Origin: an uncultured Latescibacterota bacterium
GTDB lineage: Bacteria; Latescibacterota; UBA2968; UBA8231
NCBI GenBank assembly: GCA_958295495.1
Contig: OY282352.1
Location: forward strand, 1,426,001-1,490,000
Direction of reading: 5' to 3'
DNA: 64,000 nucleotides
A model generated the notes under the pieces. It saw only the letters and a list, made by a program, of their open reading frames with translations. It was not told the DNA's origin and searched no databases. Of this stretch, positions 53,901 to 61,837 are shown one piece after another. Numbering within the stretch: the first letter of the stretch is position 1; every line of letters begins with the position of its first letter. The position numbers and the translations under genes were made by a program.

Positions 53901-54265
53901 CTGACGATGCGGAATGGCAGGCGGAACAGGGTGCGCATCTCCCGTTCCCAGTTGCCGACCAAGCCTGCTGGCGGCACGATGAGCACGCGACGGATGAGGC
54001 GACGGGACAGCATCTCGCGCACGTATAGACCCGTCATGATGGTCTTGCCGGCCCCCGCGTCGTCGGCCAGCAAGAATCGCAGGGGAGCCTGTTGCAGCAT
54101 CTGCTCGTACACGGCAATGCGCTGATGTGGAAGGGGGTCAATCAGCGACGTTTCTGCGGCGAACGCCGAATTAAAGAGGTGTCCGTAGGCGAGACGATGC
54201 GCCTCGGCGACGGCCGAAACCGCATCCGGGTCGGCAGAGAAGTCCATGGGCAAATCGGCTAACAT
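50936..54265 (-). CDS. SNF2-type helicase with C-terminal DUF3883 domain
   Basis: 1109 residues from ATG 54265 (ATG 54247 possible); the reading frame stays open further upstream, but that part is antisense to nothing it resembles and is out of frame with the ABC permease genes it crosses. Motif I LADDAGAGKTIMTGL (about 67-81), II VVFDEAHKLSADR, III-like LLLTATPHMGKD, V/VI GEGINLQF ... QRMGRIHRYGQQRDPV. The C terminus (about 985-1090) is DUF3883 with the nuclease-like strand RAIEVKGRAG (about 1032-1041). Together with the DUF1156 and DUF499 genes it forms a helicase-methylase-ATPase set; DrmD-like helicases of DISARM are relatives. First gene of the island in transcription order. Confidence 0.85.
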   Translation of the reverse strand: MLADLPMDFSADPDAVSAVAEAHRLAYGHLFNSAFAAETSLIDPLPHQRIAVYEQMLQQAPLRFLLADDAGAGKTIMTGLYVREMLSRRLIRRVLIVPPAGLVGNWEREMRTLFRLPFRIVSGADVRAGNPFLGPESDRTIVSIDTLAGDRMFGHLRDPQTDAYDLVVFDEAHKLSADRQPDFRVRKTDRYKLAEALAGAEVEDEHWELSWSAQHLLLLTATPHMGKDYPYYFLWRLLLPDALSTYDAFATFPRQARKRHFIRRTKEEMVRFDGAPLYPQRNCATLSYALSQGPESEQELYDETTEYIRYYYNRAGVLNQSAARLAMSVFQRRLASSTYALMRSFERRQEKLAGLIDDIRNGRLTEEQLVRQQLNLGKLDDVFETRTADEETTSEDEGEQHEEFEAKALSGTVAVNLSELETERRQVEALLNKTRNLFNTSEESKFEKLREVLRDPQYLDEKLIIFTEHRDTAEFLVRRLEGLGFTGRVALIHGGLPYEEREHQVEFFRRPAAGGANYLVATDAAGEGINLQFCWLMVNYDIPWNPARLEQRMGRIHRYGQQRDPVVIVNLVAGGTREGRVLKTLLDKLEAIRRQLQSDKVFDVVGRLFEGLSMRDYLEQAITGDADTVAERLEGDLTEEQVQALAEREPMLFGEGGEVRQRLSHLNDEVEQENYRRLLPGYVRRFVERAAPLLDLRIEGDLEAAFALVPDRPRAADALLPALEVYPEEARERLTVYKPANRESAVWMHPGEPVFDGLSGAILGRFGRDGLKGAVFTDPYAAEAYLFHIALISVEQHRQGNAGSTAPQLLESRLIGLRQLSDGTAEECPVEHLLLLRGAHGFAPSRVPLATLSRGMVVDAVQFIREEVSERVAQAHRQHRLDDLPARLEFVNRGFDFQAAELAAARSRLSAMARDGDPYAKGELSKVKERQRSLTASRNHRLAELQAEPDLIEAGEIEFIVHALVVPAEDSKEAERYDADVEAIAVEVATAYEEGFGAEVQDVSRPELARRAGLTDWPGFDLLSRRAGAERRAIEVKGRAGTGGIEMRENEWATACNLRDEYWLYVVFDCAAPHPRLVRVRDPFAKLLVGSRESIAYTIAPGAVIEAAE

Positions 54266-54303
54266 AGGCCTTGCTATCTCCCCAGATGCCGGAGACGACG
54301 AAT

Positions 54304-55119
54304 CTATTCCTTCACGGCACCAGCCGTCAGCCCCTGCGTGAAAAATCGCTGGGTGAAGAGGAAGAATAGCACCGTCGGCACCAAGGCGATGATCGAGGCC
54401 GCCGAGATGTAGCGCCAGTTGACGCCAAAGACGCCTTGGAGACTGGCCAACCCCAATTGCAGGGTGTACAGCTCGCGGCTTTTGAGCACCACCAGCGGCC
54501 ACAGAAAATCGTTCCACTGGGCCACGAACGTGAAGGCTGCCTGCGCGGCGAGGGCCGGTTTGACTAGGGGCAGCATAATGAGCGCATAGATGGTCCACGG
54601 ACCGCAGCCGTCGATGCGGGCGGCGTCCTCTAAGTCGGTGGGAATAGTGGTGAAGGCTTGGCGCAGGAGAAAGATGCCAAAGGCGTTGACGGCCACCGGC
54701 AAAATGACGCCGGCGTACGAATCCACGAGGCCCAGCTTCAAGGTGACGATAAAGAGCGGGATTAAGAGGACTTGGAACGGCACCATGGTCGTGGCCAATA
54801 TGCAGTAGAAAATGGCTTGGCGTCCGCGAAAGCGCATGCGGGCGAGGGCGTAGCCGGCCAGCGAGCAGCACGCCAAGTTGAGCAGGACCGTGGCAATGGC
54901 AATGTAGAAGGTATTGAAGAGGTAGCGCACAAACGGGAGGATGTTCCAAGCCTTGGCGAAGTTGCTCCAGACGATGGGGTCGGGAACCCACTGCGGAGGA
55001 TGGGCGAACAAATCGGCCGACTCGGCTTTGAGCGCGGTGGATAGCAGCCAGGCGAAAGGGACGAGCAAGATCGCGCCGACCGCGCACAGGATCGCGTAGA
55101 GTAGAATGCGCTGGACCAT
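54304..55119 (-). CDS. Sugar ABC transporter permease (MalG-type)
   Basis: 271 residues from ATG 55119 (GAGGAGC upstream), one base after the stop of the partner permease. Six transmembrane segments and the EAA loop EDAARIDGCGPWTIYALIMLP contacting the ATPase. Belongs to the CUT1 carbohydrate importers. No ATPase gene is nearby; such transporters often share a MsmK-type ATPase encoded elsewhere. Confidence 0.88.
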   Translation of the reverse strand: MVQRILLYAILCAVGAILLVPFAWLLSTALKAESADLFAHPPQWVPDPIVWSNFAKAWNILPFVRYLFNTFYIAIATVLLNLACCSLAGYALARMRFRGRQAIFYCILATTMVPFQVLLIPLFIVTLKLGLVDSYAGVILPVAVNAFGIFLLRQAFTTIPTDLEDAARIDGCGPWTIYALIMLPLVKPALAAQAAFTFVAQWNDFLWPLVVLKSRELYTLQLGLASLQGVFGVNWRYISAASIIALVPTVLFFLFTQRFFTQGLTAGAVKE

Positions 55120-55120
55120 C

Positions 55121-56041
55121 TCAAGCTCCTCGGCCGGCGAGGCGAAAGTTGAGCAGGGCAAAGATCAATATGACGACCAACAAGCAGAGCGAGACGGCCG
55201 CGGCGTACCCTACTTCGAGATATTTGAACCCGAGCGTGTAGATGTAGTAGGCCAACAGGTTGGTGCGGTGGAAGGGGCCACCGCCGGTCATCACGTACAC
55301 TTCGCCAAAGGTGCGCAAGGCGGCGATGGTGGCGATGATGGAGACCACGAGGGTGTAGGGCTTGATCGTCGGGATGGTGACGTGGCGCACGACCTGCCAC
55401 CAACCGGCCCCATCGACGCGGGCGGCTTCTTTGAGCTGGGCCGGAATGCCCTGCAAGCCGGCCAGATAGATGATCATGTAGTACGGCGCGGCCTTCCACA
55501 CGGTGACCATGGCCACCGCAAACAGGGCGATCGCCGGCTCGGTCAACCACGCAGCTTGGGTCTCCACGCCCACCAAGCCCAAGAGTGCCTCGGGGACGCC
55601 GCGCACATCGGCCAGCCACGACGGGCCGCTGACGCCCAGCCCCTTGAGGAAGGCGTTGAGCAGGCCATCGGCATTGTAGAGCCACTTCCAGACGATGCCG
55701 GCGACGACGATGGAGGTGACGACCGGAATGTAGTACAGGGTGCGAAACACCTTGATCAGCCGCACCGAGTTGTCGAGCAGGAGGGCCATGAAAAACGAGA
55801 GTACCACGAGCGCGGGCACGACAATGGTCGCGTAGAGCAAGGTATTGGCCAAGACCCGCCAAAACAGCTCGTCGCCCCAAGCGCGGCGAAAATTGTCGAG
55901 GCCGACGAAGGTGGGCGGCGAGAAGATGTTGTAGCGGTGCAGGCTGAGATAGAGCGTGTCGAGCAAGGGATAGGCGAAAAACACGGCTAGGAGCAACAGC
56001 CCGGGGGCGACAAAGCAATAAGGTGCGTAGCGTCCGTACAT
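55121..56041 (-). CDS. Sugar ABC transporter permease (MalF-type)
   Basis: 306 residues with six transmembrane helices, an N-terminal YAPYCFVAPGLLLLAVFFAY typical of CUT1 permeases and the EAA loop KEAARVDGAGWWQVVRHVTIP. Forms the membrane channel with the downstream permease. Follows the binding-protein gene by 13 bases. Confidence 0.88.
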   Translation of the reverse strand: MYGRYAPYCFVAPGLLLLAVFFAYPLLDTLYLSLHRYNIFSPPTFVGLDNFRRAWGDELFWRVLANTLLYATIVVPALVVLSFFMALLLDNSVRLIKVFRTLYYIPVVTSIVVAGIVWKWLYNADGLLNAFLKGLGVSGPSWLADVRGVPEALLGLVGVETQAAWLTEPAIALFAVAMVTVWKAAPYYMIIYLAGLQGIPAQLKEAARVDGAGWWQVVRHVTIPTIKPYTLVVSIIATIAALRTFGEVYVMTGGGPFHRTNLLAYYIYTLGFKYLEVGYAAAVSLCLLVVILIFALLNFRLAGRGA

Positions 56042-56054
56042 AAGTGGTTAGGTT

Positions 56055-57338
56055 CTATTCGACTTGGGAGGCGTTGTGCTGGTCGCTGACGAAACGCGAC
56101 AGGTGGTTCCACTTGGATTCGATGCGGCTCAGGGCCGCGCCCGCGCTCTGCTGGCCGGCCAATGCCTTGGCGAATTCCTCGTGGAGGATGTCCTCCATCC
56201 GGCTCCAGCCCTTGACGTCGGGCGGGGCCATGACAAAGGAGTGGGCGATGTCGGCCGCGGAAAGCTGGTTGGCAGCGTCGGCCAGCGTGGCGGGCGGGCG
56301 GCGGAAATAGGGGTCTGCGGCCGCTTGCATGGTCGAGGGCAAGATGGCGACTCGGCGGCAGAATTCGAGCTGGTTTGCGTCGTTGGTGACAAACAGCCCT
56401 AAGTCAACGGCTTCCTCTACGTGGGGCGAGGCTTTGGGCACGACCAAGACTTGGCTGGTGGCCGGCACTTGCCCGAGGCGGCCGCGCGGCATGGGTGCCG
56501 GCACCGCCTTTTTGGCAAAGGAGTCGTCGAAGTAGCGGGTGATCCATCCGCCGGAAAAGGGCAGCATGGCCGCGCGGCCCTCGATGAACCAATTGACCTC
56601 GTCGCGGTGGGCCGCGGCGAGGGCTTCGGGCGGTACGACGCCTTGCTGATAGGCGTCGATCCACTTTTGCAAGATGGCCTGCGCTTGGGGGTGGTTGATG
56701 CGGGTGCGGCGGGCGTTGGGGGCAAAGAGCGGCCAGAAGCCGTCTAGGCGCAACAGGGCCCAAGGCGGGGCTATGAGCGAGGGATGCAGCCGCCAAGAGA
56801 TGCCGTATTTGCCGGTGCGCTCGCGGATTTGGCGGCCCATGGCGAGCATCTCGTCGATGGTGGTCGGCGGGCGCTCGGGGTCGAGGCCGGCTTGGGCGAA
56901 GAGGTCCTTGTTGTACCAGAGCATGGTGACGCCGACATACCAGGGGATGGCGTAGTTGGCACCTTGGAAGTAGCCGACGCCGCGCCAGAAATTTGCGAGC
57001 CGTTTGGCCTTTTCAGCGGGCGCGACCGCCGCGTCCATGTTGACGAGAATGTCGTATTGCAGGAAGCGGGGCAGGTCGTAGATGTTGGCCAAGTCTGGGG
57101 GCGCGTCTCCGACCAAGGCGGCGAGAAATTTCTCGGCCACTTCGCCGCCGCTGACATCGACCCACTTGACTGTTACGCCCGGGTGCGCCTGCTCGTACTC
57201 GGCGATCATGCCCAAGATGTAATCGGCGAACGCATCGCCGAGGGCAATGGTCCAGAACTCGAGGGTGACGGGGGCGTCTTGGCGCGGCTCGGGGCTGCAG
57301 GAGGCAAGGACGAGGAGGAGGGAAAGGGCTAAGGGCAT
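56055..57338 (-). CDS. Sugar ABC transporter substrate-binding lipoprotein
   Basis: 427 residues. Lipoprotein leader LALSLLLVLASC (Cys 14). Family 1 solute-binding fold: LEFWTIALGDAFADYI, YEQAHPGVTVKWVDVSGG, DLANIYDLPRFLQYD, AIPWYVGVTMLWYNKDLFAQAG. The end (WNHLSRF) is usual for this family. Delivers a sugar or oligosaccharide to the two permeases encoded downstream; the ligand is unknown. Confidence 0.88.
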   Translation of the reverse strand: MPLALSLLLVLASCSPEPRQDAPVTLEFWTIALGDAFADYILGMIAEYEQAHPGVTVKWVDVSGGEVAEKFLAALVGDAPPDLANIYDLPRFLQYDILVNMDAAVAPAEKAKRLANFWRGVGYFQGANYAIPWYVGVTMLWYNKDLFAQAGLDPERPPTTIDEMLAMGRQIRERTGKYGISWRLHPSLIAPPWALLRLDGFWPLFAPNARRTRINHPQAQAILQKWIDAYQQGVVPPEALAAAHRDEVNWFIEGRAAMLPFSGGWITRYFDDSFAKKAVPAPMPRGRLGQVPATSQVLVVPKASPHVEEAVDLGLFVTNDANQLEFCRRVAILPSTMQAAADPYFRRPPATLADAANQLSAADIAHSFVMAPPDVKGWSRMEDILHEEFAKALAGQQSAGAALSRIESKWNHLSRFVSDQHNASQVE

Positions 57339-57449
57339 GGAGGGGATATGGGGCCTTGTCCATAGGAATGGGATTGGGCATTATTGCACGGCTTGTCCTA
57401 TTGACCAAACTACGTTTAAGCGCATCCGCAAGCAATGCGCCACCCCCCC

Positions 57450-57590
57450 CGCGCCTATATGGATCGCTGCGCCGCCAGCGAAGGCCACCTCGTGCTCTTT
57501 GACCGCACCGCCGGGGTATCGTGGGACGACAAGATATTTTGCCGCGAGGAAGGCGTGGGCGCGGCGAAAGTCACCGTGTGGGGTATGTGA
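57450..57590 (+). pseudogene. C-terminal remnant of a third AAA-nuclease gene
   Basis: Forty-seven codons read RAYMDRCAASEGHLVLFDRT, then AGVSWDDKIFCREE and end VTVWGM, matching the ends of the ATPase-nuclease genes at 28599 and 30318 (RAYMDRCAAAEGHLVLFDRT ... VAVWGM). It is in the opposite orientation and 26 kb away. Upstream of a poly-C run the homology stops. The surrounding gap 57,339-57,642 holds nothing else recognisable. Confidence 0.75.
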
Positions 57591-57642
57591 CGGTTCGGCG
57601 AATAGGTCTTCGGTCGCAGCCGTGGGCCTATCGGACGCCGGA

Positions 57643-58506
57643 TCAATCCGTTTGAATCTTAAACGACTGTTTTGCAATATGCTCGTGATCCGACGTCCGC
57701 GCTTGCTTTATGGCGTGCTCGGTCAGCGGCAGATAGTAATGGGTCTCGGCGTTGGCTTTGATAAAGCCCTCGGCGTAAGCGCATCCGGCGGCTGAGCCGA
57801 AGGCCCCATCGCTGGTCTCGATCCGCTTGCGCGCATAGGCTCCGCCGTAGCCCTGGCTTGCTAGGCAATCCAGCGCCGCCAGCTTCTTGGCGACCACGTC
57901 GGTAATATCGATAAAGACATCATTGTAGTAGCCGCCCTCCGAATCCCAGACACTGCGCGGAATCGCCGCCGCCCCAGTGCCAAAGTAGAAAATCTGGGCG
58001 ACCCGGTGCGGCGGGCGGCTGTCCCCGGGATCCACCCCATTGGCCAGCGCGAGCGCGTGGAGGACGATTTGACCGCAGACGGCATGGGCGTTGGTCAGCC
58101 CGTCGCCCTCCTTGGGGAAGTGGGTCAGCACCACATCCGGCCGCAGTTGGCGCACCAGCCGCGCCAAGCGGCGCACGGCCTCCTCCGCAACCTGCAACAC
58201 CGCGTCGTCGGCCCCAAAAAAGTGGATTTCCTCGACCCCGAGCAGGGCACAGGCCCGCCGCACCTCGTCGGCCTTGACGTCGGCGCGCTCGGCCATCAGC
58301 GCCGTTAGTTGGTCGGCTGGCGGGACTTCTGCCCGGTGGAACATCTCGTCGCTGATCACCTTGTCGTGGACCCTTGCTCCGTGCGTCAGCACCACGCAGC
58401 CGACCCAGTCGCCGCGGGCGACGTGATGGGCCATGGTGCCGCCCGATTGGTCGAAGATGTCGGCCGGATGCGCGCCGATGGACAACAAGCGCAGGTTATC
58501 GCTCAT
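57643..58506 (-). CDS. PIG-L family deacetylase-like protein with altered active site
   Basis: 287 residues from ATG 58506 (AAGGAAAC upstream). LmbE/PIG-L fold: zinc motif LLSIGAHPADIFDQSGGTMA, where the usual AHPDD is AHPAD (H13 and D16 kept, the catalytic Asp at 15 replaced by Ala); LRPDVVLTHFPKEGDGLTNAH follows. PIG-L enzymes deacetylate GlcNAc-type conjugates; without the general base this one may use another residue or a different substrate. It neighbours sugar uptake and GH172 genes, suggesting amino-sugar metabolism. Confidence 0.8.
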   Translation of the reverse strand: MSDNLRLLSIGAHPADIFDQSGGTMAHHVARGDWVGCVVLTHGARVHDKVISDEMFHRAEVPPADQLTALMAERADVKADEVRRACALLGVEEIHFFGADDAVLQVAEEAVRRLARLVRQLRPDVVLTHFPKEGDGLTNAHAVCGQIVLHALALANGVDPGDSRPPHRVAQIFYFGTGAAAIPRSVWDSEGGYYNDVFIDITDVVAKKLAALDCLASQGYGGAYARKRIETSDGAFGSAAGCAYAEGFIKANAETHYYLPLTEHAIKQARTSDHEHIAKQSFKIQTD

Positions 58507-58676
58507 TTTCGTTTCCTTTCGCGTTTCGTCCACTCACGCCGAGGCCACGACTGGCACTCGGTGAAGTAGCCTTTGGGATTGTTGCGCCCGCAAGGGCGAA
58601 AATCCGCCCCATATCAAAAGCACTCAGGGGCCGCGCTTTTCGCCGTAGCTCTGGGCTATCTGGCCCCAAGGCTTCG

Positions 58677-59312
58677 CTATCTAAGGCTCTTGCGTCCTAT
58701 CCTGCTGCACAAGGGGCACTCGGCCGGCTGGTGCCCGCGCGCCGGGCAATGTTCGCGGCCGAAGTAGATGATTTGCAGGTGCAGGTCGTTCCAGCGCGCC
58801 TCGGGGAAGAGGCGCTTGCAGTCCCGCTCAGTCTGCTCGACGCTCTTGCCGCTGGACAGCCCCCAGCGGTAGATCAGCCGATGGATATGGGTATCCACCG
58901 GGAAGGTCGGCACACCTACGTTCTGCGCCAGAACGACTTGCGCGGTCTTGTGCCCCACCCCAGGCAGACGTTCGAGCGCGGCCAGCTCGAGCGGAACTTG
59001 GCCGTCGTGTTCGGCGAGCAGTATTTGCGAGAGCGCCCAGATGGCCTTGGACTTGCGCGCGGCCAGTCCGCAAGGGCGAATGATTTGCTCGATCTCTTCC
59101 ACTGCCAGCTCGACCATGCGCTCGGGCCGGTCGGCGCGTGCAAAGAGCGCAGGCGTTACTTGGTTGACGCGCACATCCGTGCATTGCGCCGAAAGCAACA
59201 CGGCAATGAGATGCGTGTAGGGATCTCGATGTTTGAGCGGGATTGCGGGATTGGGATAGAGCCGCTGGAGTACGTCGAGGACGATCTGAACTTTGGCCGT
59301 GGTTGTTAGCAC
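58677..59312 (-). CDS. nth: Endonuclease III (base-excision DNA glycosylase/AP lyase)
   Basis: 211 residues from GTG 59312 with TAGGAGG upstream. HhH motif LERLPGVGHKTAQVVLA (catalytic Lys 122) and catalytic Asp 140 in FPVDTHIHRL. C-terminal iron-sulfur region EHCPARGHQPAECPLCSRIG has Cys 189, 199 and 202 with nine residues between the first two; the fourth Cys is absent. Removes oxidised pyrimidines. Not obviously co-transcribed with its neighbours. Confidence 0.88.
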   Translation of the reverse strand: MLTTTAKVQIVLDVLQRLYPNPAIPLKHRDPYTHLIAVLLSAQCTDVRVNQVTPALFARADRPERMVELAVEEIEQIIRPCGLAARKSKAIWALSQILLAEHDGQVPLELAALERLPGVGHKTAQVVLAQNVGVPTFPVDTHIHRLIYRWGLSSGKSVEQTERDCKRLFPEARWNDLHLQIIYFGREHCPARGHQPAECPLCSRIGRKSLR

Positions 59313-59370
59313 CCTACCTCCTACATGGTTGCCCCTAAATGGGTGTCAATAGAGGTAAACCCCGCGTCTG

Positions 59371-60504
59371 CTAGGATGATTTGCTACTTGCCGCCCACTG
59401 CTTTTTCATCTGCTCCATCTCCCCATTCGGCGCGATTTTCCTACGGGTGATTTGATTCTCCGAATCGCCCAACCAACGACCCTGATTGTCGCGGAGGACG
59501 GGCATGCGCTCGGCGACGGTGGGGGGAGCGGCCACGCGGGCGGGTTCGGCCGCGTACCAGTAGGCGACGCTGCTCATCTCGTTGCAGAGGTGATTGCCGT
59601 GGCCGTGTTCGATGGTGGCCTTGATTTCCCGCTGGAAGCGAACCGGGTTTTCGAGGTGGTGGACGTATGAAGTTTGGTAGCCGTTGGTGTTGTCTTCGTG
59701 GATGGAGGAGCCGTTGCGCAAAAAGGCGTTGTCCTGCATGCCCCAAGCTTGATTGAGGTAGTCTTCGCTGCCGGTGCCGTGCAGTTCGGGGGGCCACTTG
59801 TACCCATCGACCCAGATCATGTCGTCGCCCTCGCCCCACCAAGTGCCTTGGAAGTTGGTGACGCTGATGTTGCAGCCGATGTAGTGGCCGCGCCCTTGGG
59901 TCTCCAAGATGACGTAGTTGTTGTCCCAAGCGGTCTGTTCCTTGTTGGCGATGTTGGCCTCCGGCGCGTTGACGCGAATTTCGTGGCCCCACCCACCAAA
60001 GGGGTTTTCGCGGCGGAACTCGGCGTGGAAGTACCCAGCCTCGCCCGGCACGTCGCCGGTCTCGTAATCGACATAGAAGTACTGGCGATGCCGTTCGCTG
60101 CTCTCGTTGACCAACTCGACGACCGCTCGCTGGCGGAAGGGCATTTGCGCGTAGGCGTTGAGGGCGCAGCCACTATTAAAGCAATTGTTGCTGCGCGTCG
60201 AAGCCGAAAAGAGCAAAGACTGGTAGGAGTTGACGATGCCGTGGCCGAGGCCGAAGAAATCGCCCAAAGGGCAGACCACGCTGGGGTAGTCCGCGTCGTC
60301 GTAGGTGATCTTGAGCAAGCACTCTCGGTAGTGGTTGGCTTGGGTCAGCCAGAGGTGGGTGATGCGGCCGGGGCCTTTGATGTCGGCGAGGACCGCACTC
60401 TTTCCCGGCTCGATCCACCAAGCGTCGCTGTTGCGGCCAGTTTCGTCCCAAGAGGAGGCGCGCCCGGTCTGGGCGTCGCGGATATAGGCGAGTTGGTCGA
60501 GCAT
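59371..60504 (-). CDS. DUF2961 (GH172-type) protein
   Basis: 377 residues from ATG 60504 with AAAGGAG upstream. Family phrases: SAVLADIKGPGRITHLWLT, FFGLGHGIVNSYQSLLFSAS, the acidic WWGEGDDMIWVDG and the signature ELHGTGSEDYLNQAWG. GH172 enzymes act on fructofuranosides and D-arabinofuranosides; no signal peptide here, so it is cytoplasmic. Downstream of, and 13 bases from, an enolase-superfamily gene. Confidence 0.85.
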   Translation of the reverse strand: MLDQLAYIRDAQTGRASSWDETGRNSDAWWIEPGKSAVLADIKGPGRITHLWLTQANHYRECLLKITYDDADYPSVVCPLGDFFGLGHGIVNSYQSLLFSASTRSNNCFNSGCALNAYAQMPFRQRAVVELVNESSERHRQYFYVDYETGDVPGEAGYFHAEFRRENPFGGWGHEIRVNAPEANIANKEQTAWDNNYVILETQGRGHYIGCNISVTNFQGTWWGEGDDMIWVDGYKWPPELHGTGSEDYLNQAWGMQDNAFLRNGSSIHEDNTNGYQTSYVHHLENPVRFQREIKATIEHGHGNHLCNEMSSVAYWYAAEPARVAAPPTVAERMPVLRDNQGRWLGDSENQITRRKIAPNGEMEQMKKQWAASSKSS

Positions 60505-60517
60505 GAAGCACTCCTTT

Positions 60518-61732
60518 CTAAGCCTTGACTTTGCCCGTCTTTTGCACCTGCTCATACACGCGGGCGAATTCCTCGGACCCGTCGTCGTTCCAGACCTCGC
60601 TCCGCACGCCGCGCACATTGCCCTCGACAAATCCGGTCAGCCGCTCGACCGCCGGGATGCTCGGGGTGTAGTACGTGGTGCCGCCGGGCAGGTGCAAGAT
60701 GCCGACGTGGCGCGGCAGTTCGCTCTTGGGCCGTGCGGCTAGTTCTGCCAGTATCTGCTCATCGACCTCCACGCCCAGCCCCGGTCCTTCGGGGACCGGC
60801 GTGCTGCCCTCACTGACTTCGAGGCGGCCGCCAGTCACGTCCTCCGCGTACTGGTCGTCTAAGTTGGTCGAATGCGAGACATTGGGAATGACCGCGCCCA
60901 AGTGCATGGCCATGGCCTTGCACAAGGTGCCGCCGGTGAGCTGGACCACGGTCGAAAGGCCGGCGGCCGCCGCGGCCAAGCCCCGGCGGATGGAGTGTCC
61001 AATGCCCATTTCGCCGATCATGTAAAGGTCGGCCACGTCTCGCTGAATTTCCGGGCCGCCCCCGAGCTGCGGCACGTGCATCAAGAGCGGTAGGGAGGTC
61101 TTTGAACGCAACAGACGCCAGCCCTCGATGTCGTAGGGATAGAGCGGATCTTCCAAAAAGCCGACGACCGGAAATTTTTCCAGCGCATCGACGATGCGCA
61201 GCACGGCCGTAGCGGGCCGATTGTGGTTGAAGTCCCAGTGGACCTTAAAGCCAGTCGGCGCGACTTCCTGGGCGGCGCGCGTCTGCTCAATCACGTCGTG
61301 GTGCTCGGCCGAGTGCATCTTGAAGATGGTGTAGCCCTCTTGGGCGGCGCGTTGGATTTCGCGGGCAAAGTCCTCGGGAGCGGCCGGCCGGGTCCACGCC
61401 GCCACGGGTACGCGGTCGCGGACCTTCTGGCCCAACAGCTTGTACGCTGGCTCTTCGACGGCCTTGCCCAGGGCGTCGTACAGCGCTCCCATCAAGCCGG
61501 TGCTGAGCGCACCCGCGACGTAGTTGAACGGCGATTGGTCGATCATGCCCGCGATCTGTCCTGCGGACAGCGAGGTGTGACCGCGCTCGTCGCCGTAGCC
61601 GACGACGCCGTTGTCGAGGGTTACGCGGAAGACGGTCTGGGTGTCAATGCCGGAGAAGCGGACCTCGTGACCCTGATAGCGGTCGCAGAGACGCGGGTTG
61701 AGGTGGAAGAATTCGACGTTGGTGATTTTCAT
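60518..61732 (-). CDS. Mandelate racemase/muconate-lactonizing-type enolase superfamily enzyme
   Basis: 404 residues; ATG 61732 with AGGAG. Capping domain 1-130, then the barrel: FKVHWDFNHNRPA (metal-ligand Asp), VGFLEDPLYPYD (Glu) and LMHVPQLGG. The C-terminal loop PEGPGLGVEVDEQILAELA is usual. Probably a sugar-acid dehydratase; without clear K-x-K or H-D pairs I do not name the substrate. In an operon with the GH172-like gene. Confidence 0.82.
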   Translation of the reverse strand: MKITNVEFFHLNPRLCDRYQGHEVRFSGIDTQTVFRVTLDNGVVGYGDERGHTSLSAGQIAGMIDQSPFNYVAGALSTGLMGALYDALGKAVEEPAYKLLGQKVRDRVPVAAWTRPAAPEDFAREIQRAAQEGYTIFKMHSAEHHDVIEQTRAAQEVAPTGFKVHWDFNHNRPATAVLRIVDALEKFPVVGFLEDPLYPYDIEGWRLLRSKTSLPLLMHVPQLGGGPEIQRDVADLYMIGEMGIGHSIRRGLAAAAAGLSTVVQLTGGTLCKAMAMHLGAVIPNVSHSTNLDDQYAEDVTGGRLEVSEGSTPVPEGPGLGVEVDEQILAELAARPKSELPRHVGILHLPGGTTYYTPSIPAVERLTGFVEGNVRGVRSEVWNDDGSEEFARVYEQVQKTGKVKA

Positions 61733-61837
61733 GGATGTACTCCTATTACGGTATAGCTAAGAGGATAACGCTCAAAACCGCTTCGGCCTCAAGGCGATTG
61801 CGAAGTGGACACTGAAGGCTGCAAGTATGTTTGGAGG

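Noticed and set aside
31942..54265. Possible DISARM or BREX system.
   Set aside because: DrmA/DrmB/DrmC, PglZ, BrxC and PglX are not seen. The set SNF2/DUF3883 helicase, DUF1156 and DUF499 fits a helicase-methylase-ATPase arrangement better.
54266..55087. Open reading frame extends the helicase upstream by about 274 codons.
   Set aside because: That part lies out of frame over the ABC permease genes and is Arg/His/Pro-rich non-protein-like sequence; the helicase begins at 54265.
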